Below are positions 1 through 6,008 of a DNA stretch of 6,386 nt, piece by piece. Numbering within the stretch: position 1 is the stretch's first letter; every line of letters starts with the position of its first letter. Location: the NCBI GenBank assembly GCA_021828935.1, contig JAJZCU010000130.1, positions 1 through 6,386 on the forward strand, read 5' to 3'. The notes beneath the pieces were generated by a model, which was given only the letters and a program-made list of their open reading frames with translations, was not told the DNA's origin and made no database searches. Both the position numbers and the translations under genes were made by a program. The stretch is from Planctomycetota bacterium. GTDB lineage: Bacteria; Planctomycetota; Phycisphaerae; WQYP01.

Positions 1-275
1 TGGAAGGCATCGGACCCGATGAATTAACCATCGGCGTGCTGCTGCAGCGCGTGCGGGATAGCCAGAACAGCCCCGCGCCTGTGCGCGAAGTTATTTTCGC
101 AACAAATCCTACCATGGACGGCGATGGCACGGCCCTGTACCTGCAAAGCATGTTGGAACCCATGGGCGTCAACATCACGCGCCTGGCCCGCGGCCTGCCC
201 GCCGGCGCCCAAATAGAATATTCCAATCGCGCCATTCTCTCCGACGCGCTCAACGGTCGCACAAAAGTTTCGTAA
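1..275 (+). CDS. recR: Recombination mediator protein RecR, C-terminal part (5' end outside the window)
   Basis: RecR forms a ring-like clamp that acts with RecO (and RecF) to load RecA on gapped single-stranded DNA in the cytoplasm. About 90 residues are visible, reading in frame from base 3 to the TAA at 273-275. The visible part begins EGIGPDEL, matching the conserved segment just before the end of the Toprim domain. The Toprim end follows as EVIFATNPTMDGDGTALYLQ, where families usually have TNPTVEGEATA. The C-terminal RecR signature is TRLARGLPAGAQIEYSN and the protein ends at ALNGRTKVS. RecR is normally about 200 residues, so roughly the first 110, including the helix-hairpin-helix and zinc finger, lie upstream. 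The GTG at base 36 is internal and not the start. No gene follows closely, so recR probably ends its transcription unit here. Confidence 0.93.
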   Translation, partial: EGIGPDELTIGVLLQRVRDSQNSPAPVREVIFATNPTMDGDGTALYLQSMLEPMGVNITRLARGLPAGAQIEYSNRAILSDALNGRTKVS

Positions 276-296
276 GGGCGTTTCGGCGATGTTTCG

Positions 297-326
297 GAAA
301 ATGCGGCGGCCGGGGCGGGCATTTTC
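297..326 (+). terminator. Candidate terminator hairpin after recR
   Basis: GAAAATGC (297-304) and GCATTTTC (319-326) are perfect 8 bp inverted arms around a 14 base G-rich loop, starting 22 bases after the recR stop. The A-tract on the left arm and T-tract on the right arm give a symmetric, possibly bidirectional intrinsic terminator. The stem is short and the loop long, so the call is tentative. Confidence 0.35.
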
Positions 327-417
327 GCGCCGCTGTTATCGGCATTTACCGTCCCACCCGACGTGCATGGCGCCGATGCGGCGATTCCCGCGGGATTCGT
401 GGAATACACCCGAGTGT

Positions 418-423
418 GATAAA
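418..423 (+). promoter_or_regulatory. Possible -10 element of the restriction-modification operon
   Basis: GATAAA lies 8 bases before the methyltransferase ATG at 432, inside the context TGTGATAAACT. No good -35 hexamer is seen about 17 bases upstream. If it is a true -10, transcription would begin almost at the ATG and the message would be leaderless. This fits the lack of any Shine-Dalgarno sequence in front of the gene. The match is weak and could be chance. Confidence 0.2.
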
Positions 424-431
424 CTGCCGGC

Positions 432-1433
432 ATGGATTCAGCATCGCCACAAGCCATGTTCTCTGAAGACGAGCAATCGCTTGCTGCCAGCCTGATCGGG
501 TCCGGCGATATTAACGAATTCGTACCGGAGCTGGCGCGAGACCAACGGGCCATTCGTCGTATCGAAGCGGTTGTTCAGAGGCGCCAGACATTTCACGAGT
601 TGATTCAGGGCGATGCCAGATCGGCCTCAGCGATCGGCGAAAATTCGGTTCACCTTGTCCTCACGTCGCCGCCTTACTGGAATCTAAAACAGTACCACGA
701 ACATGAGGACCAAATGGGGCACGTTGCGGACTATGAAGAATTCATCGTAGCGCTCGATGATGTCTGGCAAAACTGCTATCGCGCGCTGGCGCCTGGCGGC
801 CGGCTGGTTATTAATGTGGGCGATGTGTGCCTTTCTCGGAAAAAGAACAATGGTCGGCACACCGTCGTTCCGCTTCACGCCACCATCCAAGAGCACTGCA
901 AGGCAATTGGCTTTGACAACCTTGCCCCGATCATTTGGCACAAGATATCCAACATAAATTATGAAGTTTCTGGCGGCGGCGGGTTCCTGGGCAAGCCTTA
1001 TGAGCCCAACTCGGTAATCAAGAACGATATCGAGTTTGTACTCATGCAAAGGAAGCCGGGGGGGTATCGCACCCCTGCCAAGCAGGAGCGGCTGCTGAGC
1101 ATTATCAGCGCGCAGAATTATCAGGTATGGTTCCGACAGATATGGTCAGATCTTCGCGGCGCCTCCCATCCTAAACATCCCGCGCCATATCCGCTTGAGT
1201 TCGCGGAGCGAATTGTTCGGATGTTCTCGTTTGTCGGCGATACCGTTTTGGATCCTTTTATGGGCACAGGCACTACGGGCCTCGCTTGCGCCCGTTGGGG
1301 TCGTAACAGCATCGGCATTGAGATTGATTCGTCCTATTTTGAGATTGCCAAAGATCGTGTTACATCGCACAGCGCCGGTCTTTATCCCACGTCGACGGTG
1401 AAAACGCGGGTGTACGAACATGCAGGATCTTGA
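432..1433 (+). CDS. Site-specific DNA methyltransferase of the N4-cytosine/N6-adenine amino family, beta order, type II R-M modification subunit
   Basis: This 333-residue enzyme should transfer a methyl group from S-adenosylmethionine to an exocyclic amino group in DNA and so protect the host from the adjoining nuclease. The catalytic motif IV is TSPPYW (residues 78-83), preceded by the typical LIQGDAR entry strand (58-63). The SAM-binding motif I comes late, as LDPFMGTGTTGLAC (273-286), after the motif X-like stretch HPAPYPLEFAERIV (249-262). The order IV then X then I defines the beta class, with target recognition between about 84 and 245. SPPY is commoner in N4-cytosine enzymes, but N6-adenine cannot be excluded. 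The ATG at 432 is the first start after an in-frame TAA at 420-422; no Shine-Dalgarno sequence precedes it. Its 3' end overlaps the endonuclease gene by 14 bp. Confidence 0.93.
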   Translation: MDSASPQAMFSEDEQSLAASLIGSGDINEFVPELARDQRAIRRIEAVVQRRQTFHELIQGDARSASAIGENSVHLVLTSPPYWNLKQYHEHEDQMGHVADYEEFIVALDDVWQNCYRALAPGGRLVINVGDVCLSRKKNNGRHTVVPLHATIQEHCKAIGFDNLAPIIWHKISNINYEVSGGGGFLGKPYEPNSVIKNDIEFVLMQRKPGGYRTPAKQERLLSIISAQNYQVWFRQIWSDLRGASHPKHPAPYPLEFAERIVRMFSFVGDTVLDPFMGTGTTGLACARWGRNSIGIEIDSSYFEIAKDRVTSHSAGLYPTSTVKTRVYEHAGS

Positions 1434-2133
1434 CCCGGGCGTATGCGAGGCCGTGCGGCATTTCTGGAAAACGCGCCGGCGACAATCAACGCGTCATGGC
1501 GCCGGCACGCTAGATCGCAGCGGTCGCGGCGCCGTGACTGGTGGCAAACAGATGGACGGCTTTATCCGCCTCGTACGCAAGCTTCTGATCGCATCAAACG
1601 TTCCTGAATCCTGCATTGCCGTCGACAAGCGCGTGGAACTGCCCGGCTGGTTCCGGGCCGAAAAGAGATGGGATTTGGTCGTTATCCACCAGCGCGAGCT
1701 GCTTGCCGCCGTCGAATTTAAGTCACAGATTGGGCCATCATTTGGCAACAATTTTAACAATCGCACCGAAGAGGCTCTTGGCGGCGCCACCGATATTTGG
1801 GCCGCGTACCGCGAAGGCGCCTTCAAACCCTCGGCCCGGCCGTTTCTGGGATACCTCATGCTGCTGGAGGACTGCGGTCGCTCTCAGGCGCCTGTTAAAA
1901 CTGCCAGTCCACACTTTCCGGTGTTCCCTGAATTCCGGCGCGCATCGTATCGCGACCGTTATGCGGTGCTTATGGAAAAGCTTCTGCGCGACCGGCTTTA
2001 CGATGGAACCTGTTTTCTATTGTCAAAAAACACCGCCGGGACATCGGGCAGTTACGAAGAGCCGAATCCGGAGTTGACGTTCGCAAAATTCGTCGCGCCG
2101 CTGCTGGCCCGTGTCGTTTCGGTATGCTTATAG
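1420..2133 (+). CDS. Type II restriction endonuclease, XhoI/PaeR7I family
   Basis: This 237-residue protein should cleave double-stranded DNA at a short palindrome; XhoI and PaeR7I cut CTCGAG. The family is recognised from AVRHFWKTR (11-19), GAVTGGKQMDGFI (37-49), the block GPSFGNNFNNRTEEALGGA (105-123), then WAAYREGAF (127-135), PFLGYLMLLED (141-151) and FPEFRRASYRDRY (169-181). The PD-(D/E)XK core is readable as WD85 with E99-F100-K101 in AAVEFKSQ. Length matches the roughly 245 residues of the known members. The ATG at 1420 is favoured over the internal ATG at 1552 because the AVRHFW segment before it is conserved in the family. It lies inside the end of the methyltransferase gene without a clear Shine-Dalgarno sequence, so translation is probably coupled. 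The catalytic residues are intact and the enzyme is likely active. The exact target is inferred from the family only. Confidence 0.93.
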   Translation: MQDLDPGVCEAVRHFWKTRRRQSTRHGAGTLDRSGRGAVTGGKQMDGFIRLVRKLLIASNVPESCIAVDKRVELPGWFRAEKRWDLVVIHQRELLAAVEFKSQIGPSFGNNFNNRTEEALGGATDIWAAYREGAFKPSARPFLGYLMLLEDCGRSQAPVKTASPHFPVFPEFRRASYRDRYAVLMEKLLRDRLYDGTCFLLSKNTAGTSGSYEEPNPELTFAKFVAPLLARVVSVCL

Positions 2134-2134
2134 C

Positions 2135-2152
2135 TGCCGCCGTGTCGCGGCA
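2135..2152 (+). terminator. Short hairpin after the endonuclease gene, possible weak terminator
   Basis: TGCCGC (2135-2140) and GCGGCA (2147-2152) form a 6 bp GC-rich stem with a 6 base loop, directly after the endonuclease TAG at 2131-2133. No true T-run follows (TCATGTTGTG), so termination would be inefficient or factor-dependent. Confidence 0.3.
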
Positions 2153-2189
2153 TCATGTTGTGCCCAAAGCTGCGTGTTTTAGTCGACGG

Positions 2190-2195
2190 TATGAT
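2190..2195 (+). promoter_or_regulatory. Possible -10 element of the SUFU-domain gene
   Basis: TATGAT matches the sigma-70 type -10 consensus at 5 of 6 positions, 32 bases before the ATG at 2228. No convincing -35 hexamer is visible at the usual spacing, so this is a suggestion only. Confidence 0.22.
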
Positions 2196-2216
2196 CTGGT
2201 CCAGCGAGTATTTTCC

Positions 2217-2220
2217 GGAG
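2217..2220 (+). promoter_or_regulatory. Ribosome binding site of the SUFU-domain gene
   Basis: GGAG sits 7 bases before the ATG at 2228 and supports that start. It also shows that this organism does use Shine-Dalgarno initiation, unlike what is seen in front of the methyltransferase gene. Confidence 0.6.
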
Positions 2221-2227
2221 CCGCCAA

Positions 2228-3109
2228 ATGTCCATCACGTTCAATTGCCCGCACTGCAAAAAAGTTTACCGCGTTGCGGACGCCAAAGCCCGAACCACGA
2301 TGAAGTGCCGGGTTTGTCAGGAAAAGATGACGGTTCCAACGCCGCCGACGCCTCCGCCGGATATCGAGCCCACGCCCAGCGGCACGCCGGTGTTTAGGCA
2401 TCATGCGCCTGCGGCGCCGCCGAAGATTGTGACCCACGCCACGCCGTTTTTGGAGCATATTGACCGCCACGTTGAAAAAACCATCGGCCCAATCGCCATG
2501 GTCTTCCATGAAAAGGTATCGCCCACCATTCATCTGGATTTGCTGGTCGTGGGGCCCACGAATCGGCGAGTGTCCGACAAGCTGCCGTGCGGCGGAAAGC
2601 ACTTCACGATTGTTACCTCCGGCATGTCGACCCAGCCAATGAACGTACCGCGCGGCTATAAAGGCCCAAAATTTATGGAACTTATGATTGCGTTGCCGCC
2701 GGATTGGCCCGGATTGCATGCCGACGGCACATTTGACCAAAAGACAATGCAGGACGAACGCAGTTGGTGGCCATTCCGTCGGCTGAAGGATGCAGCACGG
2801 TTGCCGGCGGAACATAATACCTTCCTGGGCCTGGGGCACACCATTCCAAACGGGGAGAACGCCGCGCCGTACGCGGACAACACACGCCTGGGCTGCATGT
2901 TGGTTTCGCTGCCGCTAATGGCGCCGGAGTCATTTGATTTGGTGATCAACGACAACGTGAGCATCTGCTTTTTGGCGCTCATGCCAATTTATCCTGAAGA
3001 AATGGAACTAAAGCTGCGCGACGGCGGCGCCAAGCTTGATAAACTAATGGACGCCGCGGATTTAACGGAACTTATTGACGTAAAGCGGCCAAATCTGGTG
3101 AAAAAATGA
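2228..3109 (+). CDS. Zinc-ribbon protein with a C-terminal SUFU (suppressor of fused) domain
   Basis: The 293-residue protein has two parts. Residues 1-34 form a zinc ribbon of the MJ0042-like type, with CPHC (7-10) and CRVC (27-30) as the four likely metal ligands. A proline- and threonine-rich linker (37-65) joins it to a domain resembling the suppressor of fused family. Recognisable SUFU pieces are ELMIALPPDW (151-160), the WWPFRRLKDAARLP segment (180-193) followed by NTFLGLGHTIPNG (197-209), and ALMPIYPEEMELKL (250-263). No signal peptide or membrane segment is seen, so it is probably cytoplasmic. Bacterial SUFU-domain proteins have been proposed as immunity proteins in polymorphic toxin systems, but no toxin lies beside it here. 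The function is therefore unknown. It is co-directional with the R-M operon but starts 94 bases after it with its own Shine-Dalgarno sequence, so it is probably independent. Confidence 0.85.
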   Translation: MSITFNCPHCKKVYRVADAKARTTMKCRVCQEKMTVPTPPTPPPDIEPTPSGTPVFRHHAPAAPPKIVTHATPFLEHIDRHVEKTIGPIAMVFHEKVSPTIHLDLLVVGPTNRRVSDKLPCGGKHFTIVTSGMSTQPMNVPRGYKGPKFMELMIALPPDWPGLHADGTFDQKTMQDERSWWPFRRLKDAARLPAEHNTFLGLGHTIPNGENAAPYADNTRLGCMLVSLPLMAPESFDLVINDNVSICFLALMPIYPEEMELKLRDGGAKLDKLMDAADLTELIDVKRPNLVKK

Positions 3110-3156
3110 ACGGCGCGCTTTCGTTCCCCGCGTCTCACGCCCAGCCCAGACGAACC

Positions 3157-3180
3157 CGATCGGTTACAGAGAACCGGTCG
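3157..3180. terminator. Inverted repeat between convergent genes, candidate terminator
   Basis: CGATCGGTT (3157-3165) pairs with AACCGGTCG (3172-3180) over 9 bp including one G-T wobble, around the loop ACAGAG. It starts 48 bases after the SUFU gene stop. No T-run follows on the + strand (TCCAAAT), so it may be a stabilising hairpin rather than a complete intrinsic terminator. Confidence 0.4.
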
Positions 3181-3202
3181 TCCAAATATGTAGCCGCAAC
3201 CA

Positions 3203-3246
3203 CCGGCAAGCCGGCGGCTATATAGCCCCGGCCTTGGCCGGGGTTT
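3203..3246. terminator. Cluster of GC-rich palindromes, probable bidirectional terminator region for the SUFU gene and cydAB
   Basis: Three inverted repeats sit almost end to end. CCGGC-AA-GCCGG spans 3203-3214, the perfect 12 bp palindrome GGCTATATAGCC spans 3216-3227, and CCCCGGCC-TT-GGCCGGGG spans 3226-3243 and is followed by TTT on the + strand. The last is the strongest hairpin of the window and lies 20 bases beyond the cydB stop when read leftward. Because the two flanking operons converge here, the cluster most likely ends transcription from one or both sides. Confidence 0.5.
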
Positions 3247-3262
3247 GGCACGCGCCCGCCGT

Positions 3263-4273
3263 TTAATAACTCGTGATGTCCAGGCGCGTCTTGCCGCGGA
3301 ATATCCAATAAATTGCGAAGGTATAGCTCGCCACCAGCGGTATGCCGATAATGGCCAGAATCAGCATGATCGATAATGCATGCGGCGTGTTGGCGGCGTT
3401 GAACACCGTCAGGCTGTTGACCCGCGGGCGGGAAATCATCATGTAGGGGAAGATACCGCCGGCCAGCAGGCACATGAGCATCACAATTGAAAAGCAACTG
3501 GACATGAAGGCCTGAAATTCCTTTTTCAAATGCATGGCGCGCGGAATGTTGGCGATCGCCAGCATGTTGGCCAGGGCGAAGACAAACATCCACGGGTGGG
3601 CCCGGAAATGGCGTCCCACATAGGGAATGTAAAGCAGCGTGGCCATGGTGGTGGCGGCAACGCACATGATAAAAAAGATGATGGCGCGGTTTACCCACGG
3701 CTCAATGCGCTGGCGCAGATCGCCTTCGGTTTTCATCACCAAATAGATTGAGCCATGCATAAGGAACAGCGCCACGGTGGTAATCCCCACCAACAGGGCG
3801 TAAGGATGGAGCAAATCCAGCAGGCCGCCAGTGTAATCGTGACGCGCGTTCAAGTGCAGGCCCATCGTAAGATTGCCCACCGCTATGCCCAGGATCAGCG
3901 CCGCGCCCAGGCTGCCCAGCGAAAAGCCGATGTCCCAGGCGAGGCGCCAGGCCTTTTGTGGTTGTTTGCTGCGAAATTCAATGGAGACGGCCCGCAGAAT
4001 AAGAAATGTCAGGAGCATCATCAGTGGAAGATAAAACCCGGAAAACATACTGGCGTAAACGCCGGGAAATGCGGCAAAGAGCGCGCCGCCGGCAGTGACC
4101 AGCCACACTTCATTGCCGTCCCATATGGGGCCGATGGAATTAAGCATAAGGCGGCGGTCCAGATCGGTCTTGCCAAGCATATGCAACATGCCCACGCCCA
4201 AGTCAAATCCGTCCAGTATGGCGTATCCAGTGAAGAGCATGCCCACCAAAATAAACCAAATCACCTGTAGCAA
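3263..4273 (-). CDS. cydB: Cytochrome bd quinol oxidase subunit II (CydB)
   Basis: CydB is the second integral membrane subunit of the cytochrome bd oxidase, which takes electrons from quinol to reduce oxygen to water in the cytoplasmic membrane. From the TTG at 4273 the protein has 336 residues and begins MLQVIWFILVG, the usual CydB start. Family signatures are DGFDLGVGML (21-30) and GPIWDGNEVWLVTAGG (48-63), with further hydrophobic helices to the C-terminus. The TTG is preceded by a strong GGGAGG (4284-4279) at 5 bases. An ATG at 4303 would add MPVRRAREAS, is not preceded by a Shine-Dalgarno sequence and has no family match, so I prefer the TTG. The gene follows cydA by about 70 bases and shares its transcript. 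No CydX-like small subunit follows. Confidence 0.95.
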   Translation of the reverse strand: MLQVIWFILVGMLFTGYAILDGFDLGVGMLHMLGKTDLDRRLMLNSIGPIWDGNEVWLVTAGGALFAAFPGVYASMFSGFYLPLMMLLTFLILRAVSIEFRSKQPQKAWRLAWDIGFSLGSLGAALILGIAVGNLTMGLHLNARHDYTGGLLDLLHPYALLVGITTVALFLMHGSIYLVMKTEGDLRQRIEPWVNRAIIFFIMCVAATTMATLLYIPYVGRHFRAHPWMFVFALANMLAIANIPRAMHLKKEFQAFMSSCFSIVMLMCLLAGGIFPYMMISRPRVNSLTVFNAANTPHALSIMLILAIIGIPLVASYTFAIYWIFRGKTRLDITSY

Positions 4274-4278
4274 TGAAG

Positions 4279-4284
4279 CCTCCC
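4279..4284 (-). promoter_or_regulatory. Ribosome binding site deciding the cydB start
   Basis: On the minus strand GGGAGG lies 5 bases before the TTG at 4273-4271. It is the best Shine-Dalgarno match seen in the window and falls inside the frame if the upstream ATG (4303) is used, which argues for the non-ATG start. Confidence 0.6.
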
Positions 4285-4343
4285 GGGCGCGGCGCACCGG
4301 CATTGAATGTTATTGTTAAACAAAATCTGGTTGTTGGTCCGGC

Positions 4344-5738
4344 TCACGTTGCCGCCCGATCATGGTACAACAGCGGCACGTTGGGTTGCTGCGCCTGGGC
4401 CACGGGATCAGCGGGACCGGCGGCGATCTTGTGATTGAGCAGATAAAAGAATAAAAATGTCAGCAGCACATACATGAAAAAAAACATGCCCAGTGACGCC
4501 ACAATTTCTCCGGGCGCCACCGCGCTTGAAACCCCGTGAACCGTGCGCAGCAGGCCATAAACAATCCACGGCTGCCGGCCAACTTCCGCGGAAAACCAGC
4601 CCAATTGATTGCCCGCTTCCGGCAAAATGACGGAAACAACCAGGATGCGCAGAAACCAGGTTTTCGTCCACAATGTGCCGCGCCACCAGAAAAACACGCC
4701 CAGCATGGCCAGCAGCATTAGCACCATCCCAATGGCCACCATGGCGTGATACGTTTGGAACACCACCTGTGCCGGCGGCTGATCGCGCTTCTTGAAGGCG
4801 TCAAGGCCAGTCACCGGAGCGTGGGTGTTGCCGTACAGCATCCAACTGAGCATGCCCGGAATGGCCAAGTCGTAGTCCACCCGGCGATGGGCGGGGTCCA
4901 CCCAGCCCATAATGCTCATGCCCGCCGGCGCGTGGGCGGCATAATGGCCCTCAAACGCGGCCAGCTTGGCGGGCTGATATTTCGCAACTTCGCGGGCGCT
5001 TAAATCGCCGGTGATAATCTGTCCGGCCGCCGCCAGCAGCGCCACGATAAGCGCGGTCTTCATGGAAATGCGGGCAAAGCGTTCGTGGCGATTCTTGATT
5101 AAATAATATGCCGCAACACTGATCACCAAAAATGCCCCGGCCTGGAACGCCGCCATTAAAACGTGGCTCAGCCGCTGCATGGAAGATTGATTAAAGACCA
5201 AGTCTGCAAAGTGGACCAACACCAAATGTGCCTGCGGCGTTCCGGCGTCCACCAAGCGGTAAGCCTGGCCGGGTTTTCCAGGCGTCTGCATGAAGGAATT
5301 GGCAATGACGATCCAAATGGCGCTGAAAATGGAACCCGATGCAACCGCAAGCGTGGCCATAAAATGCGTCTTTTTACCCACGCGCTCCCATCCAAACAGC
5401 AGGATTGCTAAAAAACCGGATTCCAGAAAAAAGGCGAACAATCCTTCGGCGGCCAATGCGCTGCCAAACACGTCGCCCACAAAGCGCGAGTAGTGCGCCC
5501 AGTTTGTGCCGAACTGAAATTCCATGGGAATGCCGGTGGCCACGCCGATGGCAAAGATCAACGCAAAAATCTTCGCCCAGAATTTGGTGGCCTGTTGATA
5601 GGCCTCATCGCCGGTCTTAAGGTACATGGCTTCAAGAATCACCATGATCACGCCCAGGCCAATGGTTAGGGGCGGAAAGAGGTAGTGAAACGAAAGGGTC
5701 ATGCCAAATTGAATTCGCGACAGCGTGGCGGAGGTCAT
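4344..5738 (-). CDS. cydA: Cytochrome bd quinol oxidase subunit I (CydA), short Q-loop type
   Basis: CydA carries the three haems and the quinol site of the bd oxidase. From the ATG at 5738 it has 464 residues and about nine membrane helices. Visible functional residues, by comparison with E. coli CydA, are H18 in SFHYLF (H19, haem ligand), E98 and E106 in [12 protein letters not shown] (E99, E107), H192 in SHVLMAAF (H186, haem b558) and M333 in YHAMVAIG (probably M393). The quinol-binding segment is [20 protein letters not shown] (244-263), with K258 and E263 matching K252 and E257. [12 protein letters not shown] (380-391) is the other signature. The Q-loop lacks the long insert of E. coli CydA (522 residues), as in cyanide-insensitive-oxidase-like and Bacillus-type enzymes. 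A TTG at 5771 would add 11 residues, but [12 protein letters not shown] is the normal family start. A weak AAGG lies 8 bases before that ATG. Confidence 0.96.
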   Translation of the reverse strand: MTSATLSRIQFGMTLSFHYLFPPLTIGLGVIMVILEAMYLKTGDEAYQQATKFWAKIFALIFAIGVATGIPMEFQFGTNWAHYSRFVGDVFGSALAAEGLFAFFLESGFLAILLFGWERVGKKTHFMATLAVASGSIFSAIWIVIANSFMQTPGKPGQAYRLVDAGTPQAHLVLVHFADLVFNQSSMQRLSHVLMAAFQAGAFLVISVAAYYLIKNRHERFARISMKTALIVALLAAAGQIITGDLSAREVAKYQPAKLAAFEGHYAAHAPAGMSIMGWVDPAHRRVDYDLAIPGMLSWMLYGNTHAPVTGLDAFKKRDQPPAQVVFQTYHAMVAIGMVLMLLAMLGVFFWWRGTLWTKTWFLRILVVSVILPEAGNQLGWFSAEVGRQPWIVYGLLRTVHGVSSAVAPGEIVASLGMFFFMYVLLTFLFFYLLNHKIAAGPADPVAQAQQPNVPLLYHDRAAT

Positions 5739-5833
5739 AGGAAGAGCCTTGATTGAAAAGCCGTTTATCAATGGCGGGCGGAAACTCGGCTGCGCCCCAG
5801 CCGCACCAAGTTTGCGTTCAGGCTACGCGGGGC

Positions 5834-5845
5834 GCCACCGGTGGC
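5834..5845. repeat. Perfect 12 bp palindrome in the cydA upstream region
   Basis: GCCACCGGTGGC is a perfect dyad with no spacer, 96 bases upstream of the cydA ATG and inside the probable 5' leader of the cydAB message. It could be a regulator site or only a GC-rich chance palindrome. Confidence 0.3.
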
Positions 5846-5880
5846 CAGCGTATTCCGCCCTGGGAACTCGACCGACCGCA

Positions 5881-5901
5881 CAATAGGGAATTATCCTATT
5901 G
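5881..5901. promoter_or_regulatory. Candidate operator overlapping the cydAB promoter
   Basis: CAATAGG (5881-5887) and CCTATTG (5895-5901) are perfect 7 bp inverted arms separated by the AT-rich GAATTAT. The site is AT-rich within a GC-rich surrounding and lies between the divergent cydAB and PAS-sensor genes. On the minus strand its centre reads GATAAT (5895-5890), a 5 of 6 match to a -10 hexamer, though no clear -35 is seen. A dimeric repressor bound here would block cydAB transcription. It does not match the FNR (TTGAT-N4-ATCAA) or Rex (TTGTGA-N4-TCACAA) consensus, so no regulator is named. Confidence 0.5.
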
Positions 5902-5967
5902 CCAGCAAGGCGGCCTGCGGGTTTGATGGTAACGGTACGGCGTCGTTGCGCCAGGCGCCATGGATAT

Positions 5968-5983
5968 GCCGGCGGTTACCGGC
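5968..5983 (+). repeat. Short inverted repeat in front of the PAS-sensor gene
   Basis: GCCGG (5968-5972) and CCGGC (5979-5983) flank a 6 base loop and are followed by TGGCGTTTTATT. It could be a hairpin in the leader of the PAS-sensor message, or a weak terminator-like attenuator. The stem is only 5 bp, so significance is low. Confidence 0.2.
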
Positions 5984-6008
5984 TGGCGTTTTATTGATTG
6001 GAACCTGC

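Noticed and set aside
289..495. 68-codon frame between recR and the methyltransferase
   Set aside because: Arg/Pro-rich, no domain and no ribosome binding site, and it runs into the methyltransferase gene in another frame. The 276-431 gap seems to hold only the hairpin and a possible promoter.
2149..2405. GGCATCATG occurring at about 2149 and 2397
   Set aside because: A 9-base match in unrelated contexts (intergenic and coding); no longer repeat or element boundary supports it.
2153..2839. 228-codon open frame on the minus strand opposite the SUFU gene
   Set aside because: Arginine-rich, low-complexity translation antisense to a recognised gene with a good ribosome binding site; a shadow frame.
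3110..3262. Possible cydX-like small gene downstream of cydB
   Set aside because: Reading the minus strand, the only frame of note ends in VTDRVRLGWA and has no hydrophobic helix or tryptophan-rich start as in CydX.
3755..4270. 171-codon open frame on the + strand opposite cydB
   Set aside because: It lies entirely antisense to cydB, has no recognisable domain, and its composition (many H, Q, K) is what the complement of hydrophobic codons gives.
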